From: a virus
Strand: one strand, 5' to 3'
Length of the DNA stretch: 64,000 nt
IMG/VR virus record: IMGVR_UViG_3300009159_008491
Span: 1-64,000 of that record
In this document: piece after piece, positions 45,162-53,763 of the stretch
Numbering within the stretch: position 1 is the stretch's first letter
How the letters are laid out: every line of letters begins with the position of its first letter
Translations under genes and position numbers: made by a program
Notes under the pieces: generated by a model
What the model saw: only the letters and a program-made list of their open reading frames with translations
What the model was told of the DNA's origin: nothing
Databases searched by the model: none

Positions 45162-45869
45162 TTATAAATAATTTTTTATTGAATCATAACTAGCTTGTGA
45201 ATTATGTATGTCAGAATAGCCACCTTCTTGATATGCTAGGAATGGCATCGCTATAAATGATTTAATTGATTCTTGAATTGTTACATAACAGGAATCAACT
45301 GGTTTAGTAAACATATTTGTCTCTAATAGTTTTATTAAAAATTTATAAGCCGATGAATTTACTGCATAAGAATGTGTGGTATGTGTACTTATTAACTCTG
45401 AATAATAATTAAATTTTTTTCCTTCTTTTACCAAAGAACCACTTAAATAAAACATATCCCATTCTGTAGGAAAATTTTTAGATAAATTTTCTAATTTTTG
45501 TTCAAAATCATCAGAAAAAGCCACATCATCTTCTAATACAAGAATGGAACTATAATTATTTTTTTGTGCTAATTTTAATGTTTCTAAATGAGAAATTAAA
45601 CATCCAACTTGTCCTTTGAAATATCTATCGTGATAATTCTCAATTCCAAAAAAATTTCCCGGTTCATGTTTATAAAATTCATTTTTAATAAATGAAACTT
45701 TTTTATTTTCATAAGTAAAATTCTCATCTATTAAAGAATAACCATCACAAGCTTTTATTCTTTCAAAAGAAAAATTATATTTTTCAGAAATTTTTAGAAA
45801 TTTATCGTATCTATCTTTTCTTTTGTCTAAGTTTATTAGATAAATTTTTTCAAAAAGATTATTTAACAT
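45162..45869 (-). CDS. Glycosyltransferase family 25
   Basis: 235 residues, usual size. EKIYLINLDKRKDRYDKFL (N-terminus), AFERIKACDG-like segment (SFERIKACDG), GQVGCLISHLETLKLAQ and ILVLEDDVAFSDDFEQ are the family blocks, with LEDD as the metal site. GT25 enzymes of LPS synthesis transfer galactose or related sugars from a UDP-donor. It is followed by the cupin gene. A 43-base gap separates it from the upstream glycosyltransferase, one of the few spacings in the cluster where an internal promoter could sit. Confidence 0.88.
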   Translation of the reverse strand: MLNNLFEKIYLINLDKRKDRYDKFLKISEKYNFSFERIKACDGYSLIDENFTYENKKVSFIKNEFYKHEPGNFFGIENYHDRYFKGQVGCLISHLETLKLAQKNNYSSILVLEDDVAFSDDFEQKLENLSKNFPTEWDMFYLSGSLVKEGKKFNYYSELISTHTTHSYAVNSSAYKFLIKLLETNMFTKPVDSCYVTIQESIKSFIAMPFLAYQEGGYSDIHNSQASYDSIKNYL

Positions 45870-45912
45870 TTTTTAAAATTAATTTTGTTTAATCAAAAAG
45901 GAATAATAAAAA

Positions 45913-46623
45913 TTATTTAGAATATTTTATTAACTCATTTACTTCCTTAAAATATTTTTCATAAGGTCTTAGAAGATGAGAATCTATATAGTGTCCTTTC
46001 TTTAATAGTTCTATATCATAAGTCCATTTACTCCTATCAATTCTTTTTGAAAAATCTCTATCTTTTTTTACTATTAATTTATCTTTGTGATTTTCGAGTT
46101 TATCAAACATGAAGTTTTCATCTGAATTCCATGCTAAACCATATTTTTCATTTAATAGATTACAATAACTTTCAAAATTTAAATCTTGAAGATCTAAGAG
46201 TTTTATATAAGTTTGAGATTTTGATAATACATAACACATAGGATAAAATTTATTTTTATCATATGGCTGTCCGGAATAAAGTATCATATTATCACTAGTT
46301 AATTCATCATTATATTGATTAAAATATTCTCCATTTAATGGTAACATATCAATGTCAGACATTAACAAATTACCATCAATAAATTTTGAAGTGAATAATC
46401 TAACTATTTGTGATTGAAATCCAGTTGGAAAATTTTCTAATGCTTTTATGTTGTGTACAATACCCCATTTATTTTCATATATTGAGTTTTCATCTGTAAT
46501 GTTTACATAATAAGTTTTAAATCCAAGATCAAGCCATTTTTTTGCAACTATTGGATAAAAATCTTTATAAAGTGAATTATCATCAGATGATATTACTACA
46601 TAATCTATCTTTGTATTATTCAT
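45913..46623 (-). CDS. Glycosyltransferase-like protein (GT-A, DxD)
   Basis: 236 residues. KIDYVVISSDDNSLYKDF opens the protein; FIDGNLLMSDIDMLPLNGEY carries a DxD motif (SDID) of GT8/GT77-like transferases near residue 95. MILYSGQPYDKNKFYPMCYVLSK gives a likely acceptor-side strand pair when read in parts (YSGQPYDKNKF). The closest described family is uncertain. It is 13 bases from the GT32-like gene upstream and belongs to the same transcript. Nucleotide-sugar transfer is likely. Confidence 0.7.
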   Translation of the reverse strand: MNNTKIDYVVISSDDNSLYKDFYPIVAKKWLDLGFKTYYVNITDENSIYENKWGIVHNIKALENFPTGFQSQIVRLFTSKFIDGNLLMSDIDMLPLNGEYFNQYNDELTSDNMILYSGQPYDKNKFYPMCYVLSKSQTYIKLLDLQDLNFESYCNLLNEKYGLAWNSDENFMFDKLENHKDKLIVKKDRDFSKRIDRSKWTYDIELLKKGHYIDSHLLRPYEKYFKEVNELIKYSK

Positions 46624-46636
46624 ATTATTAAAATGA

Positions 46637-47503
46637 TCAAATCATTTTTTGATCTTTAAGTATTTTTTCAAATTTTTGTTCTATAGTATACCATTTTGAA
46701 TCCACTTCAACAGCATCTAACCATTTGTTATGCCAGTGCCAACAAAATGATCCTTCATAAAGATCAAAATCATATTTTTTCATAGGATTCCATAAACCCA
46801 TTAATGGATCTTGCCATTCACTATTAAAAAAACCACTTGGGAAAATTGTCCAATCTTTATTATAGTTTCTAACTTTTTGATATAAATCTGTTGACCAATT
46901 TGTAGTATTTGGTTTTATAGCACCGTTATTTATTTCACTCATTAAATCATTGGAAAGTTTACTGTTTGCAAACAATCTCATTACAGCTCCATTTATCATT
47001 TTCTTTTCAAGTCCCCATTTATACATAAATTCTTGATCTAAAATTGGAGAAAATGATCTTAAAAAAGCTACATCTACATCAGTATATAAACCACCATATT
47101 TGTGTAGAATTAAAATTCTAAATAAATCTCCTTTTGCCCAATTCTTTTCATCTTGTGCTTCGATTATATCTTTTCTACCCTCTAAAACTGTACCTTTTAT
47201 TTCTTCTGCAGGATTATAAATTCTTAAATTTATAAAAGGTAAATAAGGCTTTAAAAATTCATTATTTTTTAAATCTACATTACACCATAAGTTAAATCTT
47301 GTATTTTCTAAATCTTGTGTACACAAATAAGATTTTATTCCTAATAATTGTTTTCTTTCAAAAGGTAATCCAACATTCCAAAAAACATGGAAATCAACTA
47401 TTTCTTTTAATTTATTATTATCTTCTATTGTTTTACAAAAATTTAGACATTCATCTAAGTCGTAATACAATATTTTGTTTTCATCTTCAGTTATTTTAAC
47501 CAT
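46637..47503 (-). CDS. Glycosyltransferase, GT32/OCH1-like
   Basis: 288 residues. The diagnostic block is GDLFRILILHKYGGLYTDVDVAF: Arg at the helix, GGLYTD and the DxD (DVD) of the Gly_transf_sug family, which includes OCH1 mannosyltransferases and capsular transferases. Flanking parts (HVFWNVGLPFERKQLLGI and MRLFANSKLSNDLM) fit. It should use a nucleotide sugar with retention of configuration. Start overlaps the SDR gene's stop by eight bases. The acceptor is unknown; GT32 enzymes often add sugars to outer chains of a polysaccharide. Confidence 0.88.
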   Translation of the reverse strand: MVKITEDENKILYYDLDECLNFCKTIEDNNKLKEIVDFHVFWNVGLPFERKQLLGIKSYLCTQDLENTRFNLWCNVDLKNNEFLKPYLPFINLRIYNPAEEIKGTVLEGRKDIIEAQDEKNWAKGDLFRILILHKYGGLYTDVDVAFLRSFSPILDQEFMYKWGLEKKMINGAVMRLFANSKLSNDLMSEINNGAIKPNTTNWSTDLYQKVRNYNKDWTIFPSGFFNSEWQDPLMGLWNPMKKYDFDLYEGSFCWHWHNKWLDAVEVDSKWYTIEQKFEKILKDQKMI

Positions 47504-48182
47504 TGTTCAAATATTTTTTTATTAATTTTTGAATATATCCTTTTTTTTCTATTTTTTTTAATTTTAAAAATAGGTTTATTTCAGGATTGTTTTCAAATAT
47601 AGTTGAAATTTCTGTATTAATCAATAAATTATAATTTAAATTTTTATTTAAATTGTTTGCCATTAAAGTAGCTAGGTTTAACACACTAATTTTTTCTACT
47701 GAAGAAAAGTTTAAGGTTCCAGAAATATTATTTTCTAAAGCATAAAAAACAAAATCCCTTACATCGTCAATATCAATTAAGGATCTTTCAGAATCTTTTA
47801 TTATTGAAATAATTTCATCTTTAGAAATTTTATCTTTAAAAAAATTAAAAATATTATTTGAATTACCGCCAGTCCCAACTAGTTGTGGTAATCTTAATAT
47901 TAAAAAATCATGAGATTTCTTTTTAATTATGTTTTCAATATTTGTTTTATGTTCATAATAGGGACTTTTTCTATTTATGAAAATACTACTAAAATAGACT
48001 AATTTTAAATTTTTATTCTCAGATAATACTTGATTAATTAAATCTACTTCCTTAGAAAAATTATTTAAATCACTTTCACTTGAATTGGAAACTCCCGATG
48101 CAAAAATTATACAATTAAATTTTTTGTCTATTTTATGTTCCAAAAAAGATTTAGCCAATAATCCATTTCCTATTATCTTCAT
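47496..48182 (-). CDS. Short NAD-dependent epimerase/reductase-like protein
   Basis: 228 residues of an extended-SDR design. MKIIGNGLLAKSFLEH is a reduced G-x-G-x-x-A/G nucleotide-binding start, IIFASGVSNSSESD the second strand, VYFSSIFINRKSPYYEHKTNIE holds SS and YYEHK (Tyr-x3-Lys equivalent), and FLILRLPQLVGTGG the sugar-binding region. It is shorter than RmlD or fucose synthase (about 300). It could reduce or epimerise the GDP-4-keto-6-deoxymannose from GDP-mannose dehydratase, but the N-terminal glycine motif is weak. Confidence 0.7.
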   Translation of the reverse strand: MKIIGNGLLAKSFLEHKIDKKFNCIIFASGVSNSSESDLNNFSKEVDLINQVLSENKNLKLVYFSSIFINRKSPYYEHKTNIENIIKKKSHDFLILRLPQLVGTGGNSNNIFNFFKDKISKDEIISIIKDSERSLIDIDDVRDFVFYALENNISGTLNFSSVEKISVLNLATLMANNLNKNLNYNLLINTEISTIFENNPEINLFLKLKKIEKKGYIQKLIKKYLNNG

Positions 48183-48814
48183 TTATAAAATTCTTTTTTT
48201 AGCACAAATAAACTATCCCAATAATTTCTTCCTAATCCCATTGGAAAACCTTCGTGATCAGTTATTTCATGTTGTTTTATTTCGCAATAATTTAACATTT
48301 TTTCAAAAATTCTCTCATAATACAAATGATTATCCGGATAGTTTGGATTCATAAATCTAAAATCATGAAATTCGACAGAATATTGTTTTGAAATAGTCCA
48401 ATCAATATTTTCTAAAATTTTATATTCACCACCTTCTATGTCAAATTTTATAAGTTCAAATTGTTTTATATTATATTTATTCATAACATCTTTTATGGTT
48501 AACATAGGAACTTCAATTTTACCAATTAATTGACACCAATCTTTTTCTGGATTTAATAATGAGCACCCTTGATTGTCACTATAAATAAAAAATTCAGTCA
48601 TTTCATTGTTTGAGTCATGTGAAATAGCTGCTCTTTCATATAATATTCCTTCTGGAGCTTTTTTGATTTTAGGATTAGGGTCAACACAAATAATGTTATC
48701 ACATAATTCTTTCATTTTAAGTGTAAATCCAAAATTTACACAACCCAAATCTAATACATATCCATTTCTATCAATAGTAGTTTCTTCTATTGTGTGTTCA
48801 GCAAGTGTAATCAT
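48179..48814 (-). CDS. FkbM-type SAM methyltransferase
   Basis: 211 residues. GYVLDLGCVNFGFTLKM is motif I, ICVDPNPKIKKAP the second strand, and QFELIKFDIEGGEYKILENI is the clear FkbM signature (K-x-D-x-E-G-x-E). The family O-methylates sugars and other natural products. It overlaps the next genes by four bases on both sides. Another FkbM module is fused in the 1113-residue protein and a third relative lies at 41896, so methylation recurs in this glycan system. Confidence 0.88.
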   Translation of the reverse strand: MITLAEHTIEETTIDRNGYVLDLGCVNFGFTLKMKELCDNIICVDPNPKIKKAPEGILYERAAISHDSNNEMTEFFIYSDNQGCSLLNPEKDWCQLIGKIEVPMLTIKDVMNKYNIKQFELIKFDIEGGEYKILENIDWTISKQYSVEFHDFRFMNPNYPDNHLYYERIFEKMLNYCEIKQHEITDHEGFPMGLGRNYWDSLFVLKKEFYK

Positions 48815-49494
48815 TTTAATGTTTTTAGATATTGTTTTAAATTTTCTATATGTTCAATAACTGTTTCATCATTCTCGTTAAATACCTGACCTACAAATTC
48901 AAAATCATTACGATCTGATGGGAATGGATAGTTGTTAGGGAAATCAAAAAAATCATCATGACAAATCATACTATCCATGTATGCTTTATGTATTTTAATT
49001 AAAAATCTTTGATCATCTCCATAATTAAAAAGATTCTTATCTTTTAAATATGTATTGATCATTTCAGACATATTAAATTTATGATCATTTTTCATTCCCC
49101 AAGTACCGCCTAAAATCAATACTCCATGTTGTGGATGATCTCTCATAATGTGAAGATTTTTATCACTCTCAATCCATTGATCTACGGCTTCTTTTTCTCT
49201 TGTGTTTAATCTAGAGTCTGTATCTCTAACAATAAATCTTTCTACTTCTTTATCGTCATAAACCATAAAACGCCAAAACATTCCAAATCCATTAAGGTTG
49301 GTATTTGACATATCAACTAATTCAGCATTAAATTTTTTTAATTCATTGATATAATAACTTGGAACTGTATAGTTATAATAAACTCTACAAATCCAATCTG
49401 GATATATTTCTGGTTGTAACAATATATTTTTTATTGCTCCAACGCAATATTTTGGGTTGTCTCCGTATAAGCTAAAAGCGATTATTTTTTTCAT
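48811..49494 (-). CDS. Putative GT-A-like glycosyltransferase
   Basis: 227 residues. IIAFSLYGDNPKYCVGAI is followed by RFIVRDTDSRLNTREKEAVDQW, where RDTDS could be a DxD site, and HIMRDHPQHGVLILGGTWGMK and YGDDQRFL complete a conserved pattern I recognise from capsule-type gene clusters without a firm family name. No signal peptide or membrane segment. It starts where the next glycosyltransferase ends (one-base overlap at 49494). Substrate unknown. Confidence 0.6.
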   Translation of the reverse strand: MKKIIAFSLYGDNPKYCVGAIKNILLQPEIYPDWICRVYYNYTVPSYYINELKKFNAELVDMSNTNLNGFGMFWRFMVYDDKEVERFIVRDTDSRLNTREKEAVDQWIESDKNLHIMRDHPQHGVLILGGTWGMKNDHKFNMSEMINTYLKDKNLFNYGDDQRFLIKIHKAYMDSMICHDDFFDFPNNYPFPSDRNDFEFVGQVFNENDETVIEHIENLKQYLKTLK

Positions 49495-50357
49495 TAGTAT
49501 AATATTTCTTTTAATAATTCTGTTAGTTGTTGTGCTCTAACAAAATATGTATGATTATCTAAAACATGATTATACCCTTCATTAGATATGTTTTCTAGTT
49601 TATCTGTGTTTTTAAGATAGTAACTTATTTTATCTAACAAATCTTTTTCTGAATTATAAACCACTAAGTGTTTGTTTAAATCAAATAATTTTTCTAAACT
49701 GGGAGTATGATTTGTAAAAAGCGTTGTTTTGCATCCAAGAGTTTCGAATGTTCTAAAGTTAATATCATCAGCTAAGTTTCTATTAAAATGAATCTTGTAA
49801 GAATTTATGGCTTTTACCATATCGTTCCCAATTACAAAAACATCTTCTCTTAACCTATATTTACTTTTTATTAGATCAATCCAATTTTTTCTATTAAGAT
49901 AGTTTCCACAAAATCCAATGTCATATTTTTTTTCTATTTCTGACATTGGAAAAATTAAATCATCAGGATATGCATTCGGAAACCAAATTGTTTGTTGCTT
50001 TTTAAAATATGTTTGATGATGTTCTATAGCACATAAAACCAATTGTATTTTATGTTTATTACAAGTATCTACATGTTGCTGTGGAACACAGTGAGAATCA
50101 ATCGACCAAAAAATTTTGAATTTTTTACTTTGAGATAAATCTGGAATCCAGCCGTTTATTTCATAGTTTTCCAACAATATGATAACATCACATTTTTCCT
50201 CCAGTTCTTTAAATGAAATATTGAAGTTATCGTAGTTTAAACCCCATACAACAGAATCATGACCCAATTTCTTTAAAGCTCTACTTAAATTGAGTGCCTC
50301 CCTAAATTCTTGATTTGCTAAGTGCCTTCCTTTTTCCTGTATTAATAAAAAATTCAT
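49494..50357 (-). CDS. CgeB-like GT-B glycosyltransferase
   Basis: 287 residues. GRHLANQEFREALNLSRALKK opens a GT-B fold, with a central IGFCGNYLNRKNWIDLI and a C-terminal donor-site region NRNLADDINFRTFETLGCKTTLFTNHT in which the NFRTFE segment stands for the family E-x7-E type loop. The pattern matches the CgeB/spore-maturation-like glycosyltransferase group (with a DUF3880-like N-terminal domain). It shares one base with the GT-like genes on both sides. Donor and acceptor unknown. Confidence 0.75.
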   Translation of the reverse strand: MNFLLIQEKGRHLANQEFREALNLSRALKKLGHDSVVWGLNYDNFNISFKELEEKCDVIILLENYEINGWIPDLSQSKKFKIFWSIDSHCVPQQHVDTCNKHKIQLVLCAIEHHQTYFKKQQTIWFPNAYPDDLIFPMSEIEKKYDIGFCGNYLNRKNWIDLIKSKYRLREDVFVIGNDMVKAINSYKIHFNRNLADDINFRTFETLGCKTTLFTNHTPSLEKLFDLNKHLVVYNSEKDLLDKISYYLKNTDKLENISNEGYNHVLDNHTYFVRAQQLTELLKEILY

Positions 50358-51025
50358 TATAATGCTAGATCAAAATTATTTTTTTTTCTTTTTTCATAAT
50401 TCACTTTATCAACATTATTAAATGAATCATTTTTTACTTGTAAATTATCCCACTTTTCTCCTAACCATACCGGATGTTCATGTTTAATTATTACATGTGG
50501 TATGTATTTTACTTTATTAAGTATTCTAGAAACATCTGTAAATTCAGTATCACACCAAAGACTTACATATGTGGGGTTATATATATAACCAAATCGATCA
50601 TAATATTTTTTGCCAAGTATGGATAATGTATTTAAGTTTGAACCTTGATATCCATCGTTAAACCATAAAACTCCATCAGTATCTGGAAAGAATTTTTTAA
50701 AACTTTGTTTAATTATTGTATCATATCCTTTTTCTTGAGGTATCATGTCATCAGAAGCAAGTAAAATCATATCATAATCATTATCATTCATATCAGCATT
50801 AATTGCCTCTATTTTGTTTTTATTATTTCCAAAGTAGAATTTTAGATTTTCATATTCTTTAAATTTGTTTATAATAATTTCATTATTCATTGTAGAATCG
50901 TCAGCGTCACAACTGATTATGAATCTAGTATTTGACAAATCATCCAAAAGATTATAATATTTATCTAAAACTAAAAAAAACTTATCAGGTCTTGATCTTG
51001 TAGGGAATTTAATTAGTAATTTCAT
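50357..51025 (-). CDS. Glycosyltransferase family 2-like
   Basis: 222 residues. KLLIKFPTRSRPDKFFLVL is a common opening of small GT-A transferases, RFIISCDADDSTMNN the donor-contact loop, and YDMILLASDDMIPQEKGYD the metal-binding motif ASDDM near 128. The C-terminal third (HVIIKHEHPVWLGEKW) resembles the acceptor-side His-containing loop. It overlaps the next gene by 17 bases, so it is translationally coupled. Substrate unknown. Confidence 0.75.
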   Translation of the reverse strand: MKLLIKFPTRSRPDKFFLVLDKYYNLLDDLSNTRFIISCDADDSTMNNEIIINKFKEYENLKFYFGNNKNKIEAINADMNDNDYDMILLASDDMIPQEKGYDTIIKQSFKKFFPDTDGVLWFNDGYQGSNLNTLSILGKKYYDRFGYIYNPTYVSLWCDTEFTDVSRILNKVKYIPHVIIKHEHPVWLGEKWDNLQVKNDSFNNVDKVNYEKRKKNNFDLAL

Positions 51026-51713
51026 TTGTAATTTGTGATTTTATTAAAAATTTCATTCTGTCAATATTTAAAATTTTAAAATTAAAGTTAATAATTTCAT
51101 TTCTATTTTCAAAAATTAGTTCTATTGTTTTGCTTTGTTCAAAACAAGCCATTAAGTTTTTGGGGTAATTATCAAATATTTGTAAATTATTCTCAAGCTC
51201 AATAGTATCAGAAAAATTTATATTTTTTATAAACTTTAAAAGTTCTTTTCCTCTATATACTGTTCCGTCTAAATTAAACGGATAACCAAAGTCCATATAG
51301 TGCTTTGACCAGTCCCAAATTAAAATTCCATCATCTTCTCTTTCAGATATGAAAACATTATCGCAACCCATATTAGAACAATATGTTATATTTTTTCCAA
51401 GACCTAATCCGAAGCAAAATATTTCTTGATATAAAAGTGTATTTTTTATTTTTTCTATATCAACCCTGTCATAGAAAAATTTATTTTCATCAATTATTGT
51501 AAAATTATTTTTGACATCATTTTCAATAATTTCAACTAATTGCCTTTTTAAATCATTAACAACCAAAACATTATATTTATTTTGACTGTCTTTTAAAAGA
51601 TTATTTTGATCTAAAATTGCAATTGAATATTCTCCAATAACTTGATTTTCAATACTTTTAATGAGTAAATCAAGATTTTCTAAGTTTCTGTTTAAAATAA
51701 TTATAAATTTCAT
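51009..51713 (-). CDS. Glycan-cluster protein, glycosyltransferase-like without DxD
   Basis: 234 residues. The opening KFIIILNRNLENLDLLIKSI resembles a GT-A strand-helix start, but no DDx or DxD motif is found where expected. A conserved-looking segment DFGYPFNLDGTVYRGKELL near 155 is typical of some polysaccharide-cluster proteins of unknown function. It could be a catalytically inactive partner of the GT2 enzymes next to it, which overlap its start (four bases) and stop (17 bases). Confidence 0.5.
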   Translation of the reverse strand: MKFIIILNRNLENLDLLIKSIENQVIGEYSIAILDQNNLLKDSQNKYNVLVVNDLKRQLVEIIENDVKNNFTIIDENKFFYDRVDIEKIKNTLLYQEIFCFGLGLGKNITYCSNMGCDNVFISEREDDGILIWDWSKHYMDFGYPFNLDGTVYRGKELLKFIKNINFSDTIELENNLQIFDNYPKNLMACFEQSKTIELIFENRNEIINFNFKILNIDRMKFLIKSQITNEITN

Positions 51714-52540
51714 AATAATAGTGGTTTTTTATTTTGAATTAAATCTTGTGTATTATAATATAAATCTGAATTTGTTTTTTCAGAATTAATTGGATTGTCT
51801 ACATTATAGATATAAATGACATCTTTTATATGTAAAACATTATTAAAACCAGCTAATTCTGCTAAAGGATAAAAAATAGCCATGTTTGAACAACATGAAA
51901 ACCAACTTCCATTTTCATCTGTGAAACTATTAAATAGGGGATCAGTTTCCATGAATTTTGAGTACAAAGAATTTTTAAAAGTAATAGGATGTGAAAGTTT
52001 TGAAGTAATTCTCCTTAGAACAGAAAATTCTTTTTCTGAATAAGGTCCAGAATAGCACTTTTTTCCATCTGATAATTTTGCTGAACCATAAGTTAATAAA
52101 CAGTTAGTCTGATTATAATAATCATTTATTTTACTTAGTACGTTTTTATTTACTAACCAATCATCTCCATATAATATAAATATAATATCATCTGGATCCT
52201 GACTTGCATTTATTATTGCATTATGTATATTGGGCAAAGCAGTTAATCTTTTGTTTGATCTCCAAGCATTTACTTTGTTGCACTTTGTTATTTCTAATAT
52301 TGGATGAATTTCAGTAATAATCAATTCTCCTTTTTCATCTCTTACTGGTTCATTGTTTTCATCAGTTTGATATGTACAGGCAGGTATTTTATTATAACTA
52401 TCATCAGTTGATGAATCGTCTATAAATAAAACATCATAATTATCATAATCTTGAGTTAGGACTGAATTTATACACATATCTAAAAAATCGCCCGGATTGT
52501 GGAAAGGAATAATAACCTTTATTTTATTGTTTTTTGACAT
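51710..52540 (-). CDS. Glycosyltransferase family 2
   Basis: 276 residues, a good GT2: IKVIIPFHNPGDFLDMCINSV at the start, VLFIDDSSTDDS as the nucleotide-binding DDS motif and IFILYGDDWLVNK as the DxD-equivalent GDD near residue 128. Residues 160-250 (RITSKLSHPITFKNSLYSKF) fit the acceptor domain. This is the first gene of the 15-kb minus-strand glycan cluster. The divergent 65-base region to the next plus-strand gene carries late-promoter-like boxes and a TACTTTTG string close to the start. Confidence 0.85.
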   Translation of the reverse strand: MSKNNKIKVIIPFHNPGDFLDMCINSVLTQDYDNYDVLFIDDSSTDDSYNKIPACTYQTDENNEPVRDEKGELIITEIHPILEITKCNKVNAWRSNKRLTALPNIHNAIINASQDPDDIIFILYGDDWLVNKNVLSKINDYYNQTNCLLTYGSAKLSDGKKCYSGPYSEKEFSVLRRITSKLSHPITFKNSLYSKFMETDPLFNSFTDENGSWFSCCSNMAIFYPLAELAGFNNVLHIKDVIYIYNVDNPINSEKTNSDLYYNTQDLIQNKKPLLL

Positions 52541-52605
52541 GTCTCAAAAGTATAAATAAACTTTTTAATAGAAATAATAGTTTTTAAAAAATTCTTTCTA
52601 TTTAT
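52541..52605. promoter_or_regulatory. Divergent promoter region with facing TATAAATA boxes
   Basis: TATAAATA reads on the plus strand at 52551-52558, 47 bases before the plus-strand start at 52606, and on the minus strand at 52606-52599, 58 bases before the GT2 start at 52540. Spacing and facing orientation are close to those at 25171-25238. A gp55-like sigma factor could use both. A TACTTTTG string (minus, 52552-52545) resembles a Bacteroidota -7 box. Transcription start sites are not proven. Confidence 0.4.
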
Positions 52606-52983
52606 ATGAAAATATTAAATATGAAGACCAATAAAATATCTAAAGATTTTATTTTAGAATCTATTGAAAAGCAAGCTAAAATATACGCTAGAAAATCTGA
52701 ATTATATGATTTAATTAAAGAGGTAAATGAAGAATTAAAACAATTAAATGAAAATTCTCCTATTGCTTCTTTTGGTTTTATAGCATCAAATGATGCTTTT
52801 GGAATGGGAAAAGCTGCAAGAACAGGCTTTGTTAATACTCCAAATATTTCTTATATAGCTCAACTTGAACAAGAAATGAATTCTAATAATATAAATGAAG
52901 AGAATTTAATGGAAATTGATGAGCTGAAAAAAGAAAATGACGCTTTAAAAAAAGAATTAGAAGATTTAAAAAAGAAAAAATAA
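52606..52983 (+). CDS. Hypothetical protein with C-terminal coiled coil
   Basis: 125 residues, not recognised. Residues 15-50 and 95-125 are charged helices (LKKENDALKKELEDLKKKK at the end is a coiled coil), with a Gly/Ala-rich middle (SFGFIASNDAFGMGKAARTG). An alternative start at 52621 (MKTNKISKDF) would trim five residues. It heads a plus-strand pair with the Glu-rich protein downstream and has a late-promoter-like box 47 bases upstream, so it is probably expressed late and may be an assembly or virion protein. Confidence 0.5.
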   Translation: MKILNMKTNKISKDFILESIEKQAKIYARKSELYDLIKEVNEELKQLNENSPIASFGFIASNDAFGMGKAARTGFVNTPNISYIAQLEQEMNSNNINEENLMEIDELKKENDALKKELEDLKKKK

Positions 52984-53041
52984 TTTTTTTACATATTTAG
53001 TATTATATACTTAATTCAATTAATTAAAAAATTCAAATAAA

Positions 53042-53680
53042 ATGAAAATAACAAAATCACAGCTTGTACAAATAATTAAAGAAGAAGCTGCAAGTTTCAA
53101 AAAAGAATTGACTCTTAAAAAGCAGTTAGCTGAAATTGAAAAACAATTAAACGAAGTTCATGCTGGAGCTGAAATGAGTTCAACCTCAAATAATGGTGTT
53201 CATGCTGGTCAAAAGAAACCTGTTTTCAATAAAAAAGGTTCTAGTTTAATTGAGATTGAAGATGAAATGCAAAATCAAGAAGCTATTCTTGATGCTTTAA
53301 AAACTATTGCTGCAGCTTGTGGTTTAACAGGGACAATTGAATTAGCTGGAGAAGAAGAATCTGGTGAAGAGGGCGAAGAAGAAGTTGATGTTGATGTGAT
53401 TGAGCCTGCTGAAGAAGAAGAAGAAGAAGAAGAAGAAGAAGAAGGTGAAGGCGAAGAAGAAACTGAAACTGAGACTGAGACTGAGACTGAGACTGAGGCT
53501 GAAATGGAAGAAGGTGAAATGGAAGAAGGTCGTGGCATTGTGAATCAAGAAGGCGAAATGGAAGAAGGAGAAATGGAAGAAGAAGGTCGTGCTATTGTGA
53601 ATCAAGAAGAAGAAGGTAAAATGATGAATGAATCTGTTGAAAGAAAAAGAATGATGCAACTTGCTGGTCTTAAAAAATAA
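53042..53680 (+). CDS. Acidic low-complexity protein, possible scaffold/core protein
   Basis: 212 residues. The N-terminal 60 are basic-amphipathic (MKITKSQLVQIIKEEAASF). Residues about 100-190 are extremely acidic: an 11-Glu run, a (Thr-Glu) repeat and a duplicated unit MEEGRGIVNQE / EEGRAIVNQE. The C-terminus NESVERKRMMQLAGLKK carries an R-M-x-x-L-A-G-L motif that recurs in similar form at the start of the gene at 55782 (RLRELSGI). Highly acidic proteins with such tails occur as scaffold or core components in large phages, but the role here is inferred. A terminator follows (53711-53736). The microsatellite-type DNA makes its length unstable. Confidence 0.55.
   Translation: MKITKSQLVQIIKEEAASFKKELTLKKQLAEIEKQLNEVHAGAEMSSTSNNGVHAGQKKPVFNKKGSSLIEIEDEMQNQEAILDALKTIAAACGLTGTIELAGEEESGEEGEEEVDVDVIEPAEEEEEEEEEEEGEGEEETETETETETETEAEMEEGEMEEGRGIVNQEGEMEEGEMEEEGRAIVNQEEEGKMMNESVERKRMMQLAGLKK
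53411..53503 (+). repeat. GAA and ACTGAR microsatellite tracts
   Basis: Eleven consecutive GAA codons at 53411-53443, then six ACTGAA/ACTGAG units at 53462-53497 followed by GCTGAA. Both are inside the acidic protein, so slippage in whole units would change only the length of its Glu and Thr-Glu tracts. A tandem duplicated segment of about 60 bases (53505 onward) follows. Confidence 0.85.
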
Positions 53681-53710
53681 ACTACCACTACTCTTTATAT
53701 AAATAAAATT

Positions 53711-53736
53711 AGCCCGGAGAAATCTGGGCTTTTTTA
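53711..53736 (+). terminator. Rho-independent terminator (plus strand)
   Basis: Eight-base stem AGCCCGGA/TCTGGGCT (one G-U pair) with a GAAA loop, followed by a T-run. It lies 30 bases after the stop of the acidic protein and should end the plus-strand pair at 52606-53680. Confidence 0.85.
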
Positions 53737-53763
53737 TTGCTTATATTTTTACAAAATAAAAAA

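Noticed and set aside
53275-53659. Two minus-strand open frames (Ser-rich and Phe-rich) opposite the acidic protein
   Set aside because: They arise from the GAA and ACTGAG repeats read on the other strand. There is no plausible start context, and the plus-strand gene has a start, a stop and a terminator.
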